A DNA stretch of 57,066 nt, taken from Nocardia crassostreae. GTDB taxonomy: Bacteria; Actinomycetota; Actinomycetes; Mycobacteriales; Mycobacteriaceae. The position numbers and the translations under genes are program-made. Location of the stretch: contig NZ_BDCH01000021.1 in the NCBI RefSeq assembly GCF_001613405.1, forward strand, positions 1-57,066, written 5' to 3'. The notes beneath the pieces are model-generated. The model did not search any database and was not told the DNA's origin. It was given only the letters and a program-made list of their open reading frames with translations. Positions 1-8,034 of the stretch are shown in pieces (positions within the stretch are counted from its first letter, which is position 1; every line of letters starts with the position of its first letter).

Positions 1-1
1 A

Positions 2-649
2 GTGACCGCCGCCCCGCGCGCCCAGCGGCTGCGCACGACACTGCATTCGGCCGCCGCGGTCGCCCTACCGGCCAGTCTCTGGGTCGCGGGCACGCTCCTG
101 GTCAGCGATTATTACGGGTGGCAGAATGTCTTGCTGCTCAACAAGATTCTGGGACCGCACGACAGCCCCACGGCGGGGCATCTGTGGTTCCTTGAAGTGA
201 TCTTGTACTTTACGATCGCTGGGGCGTTGCTCCTCCGACTCCCCTATGCCGACCGGTTGGAACGCACGGCTCCCTTCTGGTTCGCGGCCGGTCTACTCGC
301 GCTGGCGCTCGTATTCCGATACCAGCCATTCGGTCTCTACCCGGCGGACGATATTCGCTTCTCGCCCTTGACCTTCTGGTTCTTCATGCTCGGCTGGGCC
401 GCCGCCAAGGCCGCCACCCTCGGGCAGCGAGCACTGCTCACCGCCGCGGCCTTGCTCACGGTCCCCGGCTATTTCGGCGACACCGAACGCGAAACCCTGG
501 TGCTGGCGGGTCTACTGCTGCTTTTCTGGCTGCCCACGATGCGGGTCCCGGCGGCTTCGGCCGCGACGGCGGACCTCCTCGCGGAGGGCTCGCTGTTCGC
601 CTACCTGTTCCACTGGCAGCTGTATCCGCTCTTCGGCGAGCACCGCTGA
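2..649 (+). CDS. Acyltransferase-3-like membrane protein, 3' part
   Basis: The window opens inside or at the start of this frame; the first usable codon is a GTG at position 2, but the gene probably begins upstream. About 215 residues are visible, with six or so hydrophobic segments and short polar loops (for example around AGHLWFLEVILYFTIAG and LFAYLFHWQLYPLF). The H-W-F-L and F-H-W pattern resembles the C-terminal half of acyltransferase-3 (OafA/WecH-like) proteins, which move acyl groups onto sugars at the membrane. The TGA at 647-649 cuts the last helix: the same frame continues with a hydrophobic run (PALLVCLAAGVAAAQL) before the next gene. A TGG-to-TGA nonsense change is therefore possible. 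The family call is moderate because the N-terminal half, with its catalytic His, lies outside the window. Confidence 0.55.
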   Translation: MTAAPRAQRLRTTLHSAAAVALPASLWVAGTLLVSDYYGWQNVLLLNKILGPHDSPTAGHLWFLEVILYFTIAGALLLRLPYADRLERTAPFWFAAGLLALALVFRYQPFGLYPADDIRFSPLTFWFFMLGWAAAKAATLGQRALLTAAALLTVPGYFGDTERETLVLAGLLLLFWLPTMRVPAASAATADLLAEGSLFAYLFHWQLYPLFGEHR

Positions 650-719
650 CCGGCCCTGCTGGTCTGCCTGGCGGCCGGGGTGGCGGCCGCGCAGCTCGGT
701 AATTCCCGGCCGGGACCGC

Positions 720-1025
720 TCAGTGCTCCACGGCCCAGACTTGCGCCTCCGCTTCCTGGGCCAGCTTGGCGATCAAGATATCGCGTGGAATGGTCTGGCC
801 GGCAGGATGATCGAGCGACGGAACCACCACATGGTGGGCATCGGCACGCTTGAGTTCGGCGGTCAGCTCGGCAAATGCCGTGCCATCGCCGGGGGTCGAT
901 TCATGGAACGTGGCGGCGAAGCAGAATCCGGCTGATTGGGCCAGGCTGGTCATCGCGTCTTCCAGCTCGTCACTGCGGCCGTCGGCCAGATCGTCACGCA
1001 CGTACCCATAGATCAACGCTTCCAC
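720..1025 (-). CDS. Small resolvase-like fold protein without catalytic serine
   Basis: A 101-residue protein. The GTG at 1025 is chosen because GGAGG sits 5 nt before it; the frame stays open upstream but without a ribosome site. The start ALIYGYVRDDLAD resembles the first strand of serine recombinases (usually Y-x-R-V-S-T), but the V-S-T with the catalytic serine is replaced. The later RADAHHVVVPSLDH segment matches the resolvase 'd-vvv-sldRl' strand. There is no DNA-binding domain, so it is probably a non-catalytic fold relative. Small proteins of this kind are known beside HTH/TPR regulators in actinomycetes, and here one is divergent from exactly such a gene. Its function is unknown; a partner or modulator of the regulator is an inference. 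Confidence 0.6.
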   Translation of the reverse strand: MEALIYGYVRDDLADGRSDELEDAMTSLAQSAGFCFAATFHESTPGDGTAFAELTAELKRADAHHVVVPSLDHPAGQTIPRDILIAKLAQEAEAQVWAVEH

Positions 1026-1070
1026 CCGAACCTCCGTTGGATTGGGGATCGCTGTTCTTGTGTGTGCCCA

Positions 1071-1124
1071 CTTCGAGCATGGCGTTCTCGAAGATGCAAT
1101 TGCAGATGTCAACCCACTGACATC
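1071..1124. promoter_or_regulatory. Three inverted repeats between divergent genes
   Basis: The 151 bp region between the resolvase-like gene and the HTH regulator holds three perfect dyads in a row: CTTCGAG-N9-CTCGAAG (1071-1093), TGCAATTGCA (1095-1104) and GATGTC-N8-GACATC (1105-1124). Such spacing in a divergent promoter is typical of operator clusters. The regulator at 1177 is the obvious candidate to bind here; that is inference. Confidence 0.5.
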
Positions 1125-1176
1125 CACGTGCCCTATCCGGGTCCATCCGGCGTTAACTGGTGAGATACTACAGAGC

Positions 1177-2409
1177 GTGTCCGCTGGTGACGATCGACCT
1201 GTCTGGGCTGTCCGAATGCGCGCCGAACGTGATGCTCGGGGGTGGTCACAAGCCGACGTCGTGCGCGCCATGCGGGGGAAATCCACCCACAATCTGCCCA
1301 CCGACTCGACCTTGCTACGCAATTGGCGGCGTTGGGAATCGGGCGAATCACGCCCCGACGACTTCTACGCTCCGATCATCGCGGCCGCGTTCGATACGGT
1401 CACCGCGGCATTCTTCCCCAAGGCCCGGCCCAATCGCGATGACGAACTGCTGTCGGCCACCGGTATGGACACCCTCGAGTTCATCGGGCGGCTGCGCATG
1501 TCCGATGTCTCGTCGGCGACCTTGGATGCCATTCGTATTACCGCCGATCGTCTGTGTTCCGAATATCCCTGTGCGGACCCACATGAGCTGCATGCCGAGG
1601 GTACGGCGTGGTTGCGCCGCATTACCTCCTTATTGGACGGCCGACTGACTCTTGCGCAGCACCGCGAAGTGCTGGTTCTCGCCGGTTGGGTGGCCCTACT
1701 GGTCGGTTGCGTTGATTACGACCTGGGCTGGCGCACGGCCGCCGAGGCCACCCGCCGGGCCGCGCTGTCCCTGGGCCAGGAGGCCGACCATGCCGAAATC
1801 ATTGGCTGGGGAGCCGAAATGGCCGCTTGGTTCGCCTTGACCCAGGCGAACTATCGCGGGGCCATCGAGGCCGCCGAGGCGGCGCACGACTCCACGGTGA
1901 ATCTCGGCGTGGGCGTCCAGCTGGCGGCACAGCGCGCCAAGGCGTGGGCGCGGCTGGGGGACCGCGGCGAGGTGGAAGCCGCTCTCGGGCAAGGCCGTTC
2001 GATCTTGGACAAAATGGACCATCCAGCCAATCTGGACAATCATTTCGTGGTGGATCCGCAGAAGTTCGATTTCTACGCCATGGACTGCTGCCGGGTAGCC
2101 GGTGACGATCGCCTCGCCGAAGCCTATGCCCGCCAAGTCATCCTGAACTCGACCAGGCCGGACGGCAGCATCCGCAAACCCATGCGCGCCTCGGAGGCGC
2201 GGCTCACCCTCGCGGTCGTGGCGGCGCGCGATCGCAATCTGGAGCTCGCACTGGACGAGGGCCTGCGCGCTTTCACGGGCAAGCGCCGTTCGCTGCCCTC
2301 GCTCATGTGGATCGCCGGGGAAACGGCGCGTGAGATGATCGAACGCTTCCCGGGCGATCCGCGCACGCGCACCTATCTCGATCAGCTGCGCGCCTTGGCC
2401 GCCGGGTGA
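1177..2409 (+). CDS. XRE-type HTH regulator with helical-repeat C-terminus
   Basis: A 410-residue protein from the GTG at 1177. A GATACT -10-like box at 1164-1169 lies 7 nt upstream, so the mRNA may be leaderless; the frame also stays open from 1042 but the extra residues look non-coding. Residues about 8-70 (VWAVRMRAERDARGWSQADV ... LLRNWRRWESGES) form a helix-turn-helix of XRE type. The rest is helical and Ala/Leu/Glu-rich with degenerate TPR-like repeats, as in the large actinomycete family of HTH/TPR regulators that sense a small molecule or peptide. It is divergent from the resolvase-like gene across a palindrome-rich promoter, suggesting autoregulation of both. The ligand and targets cannot be told from sequence. 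Confidence 0.75.
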   Translation: MSAGDDRPVWAVRMRAERDARGWSQADVVRAMRGKSTHNLPTDSTLLRNWRRWESGESRPDDFYAPIIAAAFDTVTAAFFPKARPNRDDELLSATGMDTLEFIGRLRMSDVSSATLDAIRITADRLCSEYPCADPHELHAEGTAWLRRITSLLDGRLTLAQHREVLVLAGWVALLVGCVDYDLGWRTAAEATRRAALSLGQEADHAEIIGWGAEMAAWFALTQANYRGAIEAAEAAHDSTVNLGVGVQLAAQRAKAWARLGDRGEVEAALGQGRSILDKMDHPANLDNHFVVDPQKFDFYAMDCCRVAGDDRLAEAYARQVILNSTRPDGSIRKPMRASEARLTLAVVAARDRNLELALDEGLRAFTGKRRSLPSLMWIAGETAREMIERFPGDPRTRTYLDQLRALAAG

Positions 2410-2433
2410 TTCGTCCCGGTTACTCTCCAGCGC

Positions 2434-3201
2434 ATGGACTTCAGTCTGTGGACCTGCGCGGTGCGGGGGCACGAGACCTACGCCCCCGACGAATCCGATC
2501 TGGCCGCCCGGCTGCATATCGCCACGCCCGCGGGTCAGGCGTGGCGGTGCCTGCGCTGCGGTGACTTCACCGTCGGTGCGCCGCGCCGCCACGGTCCCGC
2601 CGACGACGCACCCGAGGTCCCGCGCGGGCGGCTGCTGCGCGACCGCTACCTCATGCGGGCCCTGGCCGTCGAACGCGGGCTGCGGGCGCTGATCTTCATC
2701 GCGCTCGGCGGCGGCGTACTGAAGCTGCGCGGCTCGCAGCGGTCCTGGCGGGCCACCTGGGATTCCGAACTCCCGCTGCTGCGCCAGCTGGAGGATCAGA
2801 TCGGCTGGAACCCGGATCATTCCAGGATCATTCGCTGGATCGACAAGGCGTTCACACTCTCTCCGACCACCCTGACCTGGATCGCGATCGGGCTGTTCGC
2901 CTATGCCACAGTCGAACTCGTCGAAGCGGTCGGACTGTGGCTGGTCAAGCGCTGGGGCGAGTACTTCGCGGTCATCGCCACCGGCGTCTTCCTGCCCTTG
3001 GAGATCTACGAGCTCACCGAGAAGGTCACCGTCTTCCGGGTGGGGGCGCTGCTGATCAATGTGGCGGCCGTGGTCTGGTTGCTGTGGAGCAAGCGGCTGT
3101 TCGGGATAAATGGCGGATCCGCCGCCTACTACGCCGAACATCACTCCGAAAGCCTGCTCACCGTCGAACGCGCCGCCGCGGCCGCCGCGTCCGGCGGGTA
3201 G
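2434..3201 (+). CDS. DUF2127 membrane protein with N-terminal zinc-ribbon-like motif
   Basis: A 255-residue membrane protein. TACTCT at 2421-2426 lies 7 nt before the ATG, again consistent with a leaderless mRNA. The N-terminus carries C-x3-GH (CAVRGHET) and CLRCGDF, a possible zinc ribbon. It is followed by four or so hydrophobic segments: around residue 85-95, 145-170, 185-205 and 210-225. The segment GEYFAVIATGVFLPLEIYEL is characteristic of the DUF2127 family, predicted integral membrane proteins of unknown role. It sits 24 bp after the HTH regulator and 75 bp before the kinase on the same strand, so the three may be linked functionally, but each appears to have its own promoter. Confidence 0.75.
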   Translation: MDFSLWTCAVRGHETYAPDESDLAARLHIATPAGQAWRCLRCGDFTVGAPRRHGPADDAPEVPRGRLLRDRYLMRALAVERGLRALIFIALGGGVLKLRGSQRSWRATWDSELPLLRQLEDQIGWNPDHSRIIRWIDKAFTLSPTTLTWIAIGLFAYATVELVEAVGLWLVKRWGEYFAVIATGVFLPLEIYELTEKVTVFRVGALLINVAAVVWLLWSKRLFGINGGSAAYYAEHHSESLLTVERAAAAAASGG

Positions 3202-3276
3202 CTCACCGCCCAGGAAAACGGAGACCGCGTTTCACAACCCGCAGCAACCACGCGGCTGCGGGGATACGATGCGAAA

Positions 3277-5517
3277 ATGGCCCACCCCGGCACCGCGGGA
3301 TACGGGGCGACGGTCGCATCCGCCCCCGCGCCGGGCGCTGCCCGCGGCGGGGTCGCCGAGGTGGTGGAGCGTTTCGCGGAGGCGTGGGCGCAGGCGCGCA
3401 CACCGCCGCCGCTGCCCGATTACCTGCCCGACTCCCCCGCCATCCGCCGGGTGTCGCTCATCGAACTGATCAAGGTCGATCTCGCCAATCGGTGGTCGCG
3501 CGGCGCGGAGCCCAAACGACTGGCCGACTATGTGGCCGATCTGCCCGAGCTGAGCACCTGGCCGCTGCCGCCGGATCTCATCTACGAGGAGTTCCATGTG
3601 CGCCGCCGGGCGGGCGGCGAGGTGGAGGTCGAGGAGTACACGGCCGCGTATCCGGAACAGGCCGAACAGCTTTCGGAAATGCTGGCCACCGACGACTACC
3701 ACAGCACGCTCATGGGACCCGCCGATCCGGTGCGGCTCGACGATCTGGACGCCGGGCAGAAGATCGACGACTTCGACCTCATGACCGGTCTCGGGCGCGG
3801 CGCCTTCGCCCGGGTCTTCCTGGCCCGGCAGCGGTCCATGCAGCGCCTGGTGGCGGTGAAGATCTCCCAGGACAAGGGCGCGGAGCCGCAGACCCTGGCG
3901 CAGCTCGACCACGACTACATCGTCCGGGTCTTCGATCAACGCGTGCTGCCCGACCGGCGGCTACGGCTGCTGTACATGCAGTACGTGCCCGGCGGGACGC
4001 TGTTCACCGTGCTCGAACGGGTGCGGCGGACACCGCCGGAGCAGCGCGGCGGGCAGCTGCTGCTGGATGTGATCGACGGCGTGCTGGCCGACAAGGGCGA
4101 GATCCGGCCCAGCGAATCGGCGACGCGGGCGGAGCTGGCCGGGCTGTCCTGGCCGGAGACCATTGCCTGGCTCGGCAAGCGGCTGGCCGAGGCCCTGGAC
4201 TATGCCGGGCGCAGCGGAGTGCTGCACCGCGATGTGAAACCGGCCAATGTGCTGCTGACCGCCGAGGGCATTCCGAAACTCGCCGATTTCAATATCAGCT
4301 TCAGCGGGAATGTCTCCGGTGACAGCCCGGTCGCCTACTTCGGCGGCTCGCTGGCGTACATGTCGCCGGAACAGCTGGCCGTGGTGCATCCGGGTAAGGA
4401 GACCACCGCCGCGGATCTGGATGTGCGCTGCGATCTGTTCGCACTGGCCGTGGTGCTGTGGGAATTGCTCACCGGCCGTATGCCGTTCGGCGAGGAGACC
4501 GTGGACGGCGGGGACCGCACGGCGCTGGACGGCATGCTGGATCGCCGGTCGAGCAGTCCGGAATCGCTTCCGTACCAGGATCTTCCGGCCGACTGCCCGG
4601 CCGCGCTGCGGCGCGCGCTGGTGCGGGCGCTGGATCCGGAGCCGGAGCACCGCTGGGCCTGCGGGGCGGATATGGCGCAGCAACTGGAAGTCTGCATGGA
4701 TTCCCGGGCGCGCGATCTGGTCGATCCGGCGCCGGGCAGCGGGCGGTTGCGGGCGCGCATGATCATGCATCCGATCATGGCGGCGGCCATCGCCATACCG
4801 AACGCGCTGGCAATCCTGTACAGCTACAACCACAATCGCACGCTGATCATCGACAAGATGGACGCCTACGCCCAGCAGCGCTTCGATCAGATCGCCATCA
4901 CCACCTACGGCGCGTGTTTCCTCATCGGGTTCGTGGTCACCAATGTGCTGCTGGCCAAGCTGTGGTCGATCGCGCGGGGACTGCGCAAAGGCAAGACCTA
5001 CGATGCGAAGACGCTGGCCCGCGCCCGCACCGACACCTTGCAACTCGGTAAGCGCAATGTGCTGACGTGTTTCGCGCTGTGGGTGCTGGCCGGGATCGTG
5101 GTGCCGGTGTCGGTGCAGGCGACCGGCAATCACCTGCCGACCGAATCGTATGTGCACTTCTTCATCACTCAGATCGTCTGCGGCGCCATCGCCATGGCCT
5201 ACCCGTATTTCCTGGTGAGCTTTTACGCGGTGCGCTCGCTGTATCCGATGTTCCTGCCGCACGGCGGGCTCGGCGCCGACGATGCGCGGCAACTACGCGA
5301 ATTGGACCGGCGCAGTACGTATTTCCTCGCCATCGCGGCGGCGGTGCCGCTGCTCGGCGTGGCGGGCGCGACATTCATTCCGGCTGCGGATATTCCGTCG
5401 GTGATCGTGCCGCTGCGAGTGCTCTGCGTCGGCAGCGCACTCGCATTCGTCGGCGTCTATTGGCTGTTCCGCATGCTGGAGAAGGATCTGGCGGCGCTGG
5501 AACGCATTGTCAGCTGA
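3277..5517 (+). CDS. Membrane serine/threonine protein kinase with DFN motif
   Basis: A 746-residue protein. The ATG at 3277 is 6 nt after a TACGAT -10-like box (3265-3270), fitting a leaderless mRNA. Residues 1-160 are a poorly conserved acidic N-terminal region. The kinase domain covers roughly 165-465: glycine loop GLGRGAFARV (from 171), VAVK with K195, HRDVKPANVLL with catalytic D319, and SLAYMSPEQL near the activation segment. The metal-binding motif reads DFN (337-339) instead of DFG. About six TM helices follow, between residues 495 and 735, so the kinase domain is N-terminal and cytoplasmic with a C-terminal membrane domain, unlike PknB with one TM and PASTA repeats. It ends exactly where the convergent MFS gene ends, with no spacer. 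Confidence 0.88.
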   Translation: MAHPGTAGYGATVASAPAPGAARGGVAEVVERFAEAWAQARTPPPLPDYLPDSPAIRRVSLIELIKVDLANRWSRGAEPKRLADYVADLPELSTWPLPPDLIYEEFHVRRRAGGEVEVEEYTAAYPEQAEQLSEMLATDDYHSTLMGPADPVRLDDLDAGQKIDDFDLMTGLGRGAFARVFLARQRSMQRLVAVKISQDKGAEPQTLAQLDHDYIVRVFDQRVLPDRRLRLLYMQYVPGGTLFTVLERVRRTPPEQRGGQLLLDVIDGVLADKGEIRPSESATRAELAGLSWPETIAWLGKRLAEALDYAGRSGVLHRDVKPANVLLTAEGIPKLADFNISFSGNVSGDSPVAYFGGSLAYMSPEQLAVVHPGKETTAADLDVRCDLFALAVVLWELLTGRMPFGEETVDGGDRTALDGMLDRRSSSPESLPYQDLPADCPAALRRALVRALDPEPEHRWACGADMAQQLEVCMDSRARDLVDPAPGSGRLRARMIMHPIMAAAIAIPNALAILYSYNHNRTLIIDKMDAYAQQRFDQIAITTYGACFLIGFVVTNVLLAKLWSIARGLRKGKTYDAKTLARARTDTLQLGKRNVLTCFALWVLAGIVVPVSVQATGNHLPTESYVHFFITQIVCGAIAMAYPYFLVSFYAVRSLYPMFLPHGGLGADDARQLRELDRRSTYFLAIAAAVPLLGVAGATFIPAADIPSVIVPLRVLCVGSALAFVGVYWLFRMLEKDLAALERIVS

Positions 5518-6753
5518 TCATGCGGCCCGTTCGGCGCGCGGGGCCGCGCCGAGGATGACGGTCAGCGCGGCCGCGAAGGCGAGCGCTCCGCCGAGCCACA
5601 TCGGGGAGGTGATGCCGAGGTGGTCGGCCGCCTGCCCGCCGACCAGTGCGCCGAGGGCGATGGCGGCATTGAACACTCCGACGAACAGTGCGGAGACGCT
5701 GTCGCGAGCGTCGGGCGCGGCGAGCAGCATCCAACTCTGTGTGCTGACCGATACGCCGCCGTAGGCGAGGCCCCACACGAGTATGAGGGCGGCGGTGCTC
5801 ACCGCGGTGCCACCGAATGCGGGCAGTCCGAGAGCGGCGAGCGCCAGCACCGCGCTGATCACGATGAGCGTCGCGCGCGGGGCCTTGATGGCCCGCGAGC
5901 CCGCGACGAAATTGCCGAGCACACCGGCGATTCCATAGCCAAGCAGCAGCGTGCCGACCGCGCCCGCGCTCGCGCCGCTGACCTCTTCGAGCACCGGGCG
6001 GATGTAGGTGTAGGCGGCGAAATGGTCGGTCACCAGGAATGCGACCACCAGCAGTCCGGTGCGCACGCGCGGATCGGCGGCCCGGCGCAGCCCGCCGCGC
6101 AATCCCACCACCTGTTCGGCGGGCAGCGCGGGCAGCAGGACGGCCACGGCGATCAGGACCAGGACCGCGACCCCGGCCGCCGTCGCGAAGGCGGCGCGCC
6201 AGCCCGCGAGCGCGCCGAGAAAGGTGCCCGCCGGGATGCCGAGTACGGAGGCCACCGCGACGCCGCTGAACACCATGGTGGTGGCCGCACCCACTGAGCG
6301 CGCCGGGACCAGGCGCACCGCCAGCCCGGCGGCCAGCGCCCAGACGCCGCCCATGCCGAGGCCCACCAGCACGCGCGCCATGATCATGACGCCGAAATTG
6401 GGTGCGAGGGCGGCGGCGAGATTGCCCAGGGCCAGCACGGTGAGTAGCGCGCACAGCACCCAACGACGGTCGAAGCGGGCGAACCAGGCGGTCAGCAGCG
6501 GTGCGGAGACCGCCGCGACCAGGCCCGTGACGGTCATGGTCAGCCCGCCCACGCCCTCGGTGATGCGCAGGTCGGTACTCATCGGAGTCAGCAGACCGAC
6601 CGGCAGCATCTCGGAGGTGACCACCGTGAAGGTGCCCAATGCCACGATCGCCACCCGCAGCCAATCGCGCGGGCTCGCCGTCCGGCCGGGATCGGGCTCG
6701 GTCCGGCTCCCCTGTGCCGGTGGCAAATTCGCGATGTCGTCGACTTGGGTCAT
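5518..6753 (-). CDS. MFS transporter, DHA1 drug/sugar efflux type
   Basis: A 411-residue, 12-TM major facilitator. The first helix TFTVVTSEMLPVGLL and the loop WFARFDRRWVL match the DHA1 group (AraJ/NepI/PbuE-like) that exports drugs, nucleosides or sugars by proton antiport. The start ATG at 6753 has only a weak GAGAG upstream. It is divergent from a LysR regulator, 104 bp apart, with CTCAT/ATGAG dyads in between, so LysR control of this pump is likely. Its stop codon (5518-5520) abuts the kinase stop, leaving no room for a terminator between them. The substrate is unknown. Confidence 0.85.
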   Translation of the reverse strand: MTQVDDIANLPPAQGSRTEPDPGRTASPRDWLRVAIVALGTFTVVTSEMLPVGLLTPMSTDLRITEGVGGLTMTVTGLVAAVSAPLLTAWFARFDRRWVLCALLTVLALGNLAAALAPNFGVMIMARVLVGLGMGGVWALAAGLAVRLVPARSVGAATTMVFSGVAVASVLGIPAGTFLGALAGWRAAFATAAGVAVLVLIAVAVLLPALPAEQVVGLRGGLRRAADPRVRTGLLVVAFLVTDHFAAYTYIRPVLEEVSGASAGAVGTLLLGYGIAGVLGNFVAGSRAIKAPRATLIVISAVLALAALGLPAFGGTAVSTAALILVWGLAYGGVSVSTQSWMLLAAPDARDSVSALFVGVFNAAIALGALVGGQAADHLGITSPMWLGGALAFAAALTVILGAAPRAERAA

Positions 6754-6799
6754 GCTCTCGAGTCAATCGATCTCGCCGATCGGAAACAACGGCGAAGGT

Positions 6800-6825
6800 C
6801 TCATCGTTCTATGAGCCGGACTCAT
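6800..6825. promoter_or_regulatory. Probable LysR operator
   Basis: CTCAT-N6-ATGAG (6800-6815) is a perfect dyad, and a third CTCAT half-site follows at 6821-6825. It lies between divergent MFS and LysR genes, the usual place for a LysR recognition and activation site. Binding by the adjacent LysR is inferred. Confidence 0.5.
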
Positions 6826-6857
6826 CGATCGAGGTCCGCCGGTGCGAGAGGACAAGC

Positions 6858-7763
6858 ATGAGCCTGGAAGTGCGTGAGCTGGAAGCGTTTCTGGCGGTCG
6901 CCGACGAACTGCACTTCGGGCGCGCCGCCGAGCGGCTCTACCTCTCCCAGAGCCGGATCAGCCAGTTGCTGCGCGCCCTCGAACAACGCATCGGCGCCCG
7001 CCTGATCGAACGCACCAGCCGCCGGGTGCGGCTGACGCCGCTCGGCGCGGACTTCCGGGTGCAACTGGAGCCCGCCTATGCCGCACTGCGCGCCAGTGTC
7101 GACGATGCCCGCGCGGCGGCCCGGGGCGTGACGGGATTGCTGCGCATCGGTTTTCAGGGTGCGCCCAACGACCAGGTCATGGCCGCCATCGAACTGTTCG
7201 GCGCGCGCCACCCGGACTGCGCCATCACCCTCACCGAAATCCCCCTCGCCGACCCCTTCGGCCCCGTCTACCGCGACGAGGTCGACGCCGCCATCGTCCT
7301 GCTACCCATCGAGGAGCCCGATCTCGTCCTCGGACAGGTCTTCTCGCAACACCCGTTCTCCATCGCGGTAGCGGCCGGACACCCGTTCGCAACCCGCACC
7401 GCGGTAACGGTCGAAGAGCTGGCCGACTGCTCCCTCATCACCGTCCGCGGCCCGGCCCTGGACTACTGGCGTCGCGTCCAAGCACCGCACCTCACGCCGA
7501 GCGGCCACCCGATCCCCTCCGACCCAGCCGTCGCAACCTTGGAGGAGGGACTCGCCCTGGTGTCAGTCGGCCGCGGCGCCATGCTGCTCTGCCACGCCAC
7601 AGGCGAATCCCACACCCGCCGCTCGGTCACCTTCGTCCCGGTCCTCGGCCTCCCCGATTCCCGCCTCGGCCTGATCTGGCACCGCACCGCCGAAACCGCC
7701 CGCCTGCGCGCGTTTTCACAGGCCCTGGCCGTGGCGGGCGATCGCGGCCCGATCAGCGCCTGA
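6858..7763 (+). CDS. LysR-family transcriptional regulator
   Basis: A 301-residue regulator. The ATG at 6858 has GAGAGGA 5 nt upstream; the longer open frame back to 6639 overlaps the promoter and is rejected. Residues 3-62 form the winged HTH (RELEAFLAVADELHFGRAAE ... LSQSRISQLLRALEQRIGARL), followed by the linker helix and an effector-binding domain with the usual ITLTEIPLADPF and VTVEELADCSLI elements. Length and domain order are normal for the family. It is divergent from the MFS efflux gene, so it probably controls the pump in response to an unknown ligand. Confidence 0.9.
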   Translation: MSLEVRELEAFLAVADELHFGRAAERLYLSQSRISQLLRALEQRIGARLIERTSRRVRLTPLGADFRVQLEPAYAALRASVDDARAAARGVTGLLRIGFQGAPNDQVMAAIELFGARHPDCAITLTEIPLADPFGPVYRDEVDAAIVLLPIEEPDLVLGQVFSQHPFSIAVAAGHPFATRTAVTVEELADCSLITVRGPALDYWRRVQAPHLTPSGHPIPSDPAVATLEEGLALVSVGRGAMLLCHATGESHTRRSVTFVPVLGLPDSRLGLIWHRTAETARLRAFSQALAVAGDRGPISA

Positions 7764-7808
7764 CCTCACCCGCCGCCCCGGAAGCCGACTCCACCTGGAC
7801 GATCGATC

Positions 7809-7861
7809 ACCGGGAAGCTGTGGCGGCATCGGCCGAGTGGACGCCGCCACCAGTTCCCGGT
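7809..7861. repeat. Copy 1 of a dispersed inverted-repeat element
   Basis: The left arm 7809-7827 (ACCGGGAAGCTGTGGCGGC) and right arm 7843-7861 (GCCGCCACCAGTTCCCGGT) form a 19-bp imperfect hairpin with three adjacent mismatches. The right arm shares an 18-mer (CCGCCACCAGTTCCCGGT) with both arms of the element at 35151-35209. It lies in the 271 bp gap between the LysR stop and jetA. Apart from this and the jetA -10 box at 8022-8027, I see nothing else in the gap. Confidence 0.7.
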
Positions 7862-8034
7862 CGATGGTGTTTCAGTATTCGTCGCTGCCGGACCGCCGAC
7901 CTATTCGGAGCGGACGGCGAATGTGACCGGGCTCAATCGCAGCCCGGATCGGGGATGCCGGATTCGCCGGAATGGGCGCGCCGAGACTTGGCGCGATGCC
8001 CAACCGGTCGGCGGGGCGTACTAACCTTCTCCCG

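Noticed and set aside
1696..3144. Long antisense frame opposite the HTH regulator and DUF2127 gene
   Set aside because: It is a shadow of high-GC coding; the opposite strand has the recognisable proteins, and the translated sequence is Arg/Gly/Gln-rich without a family.
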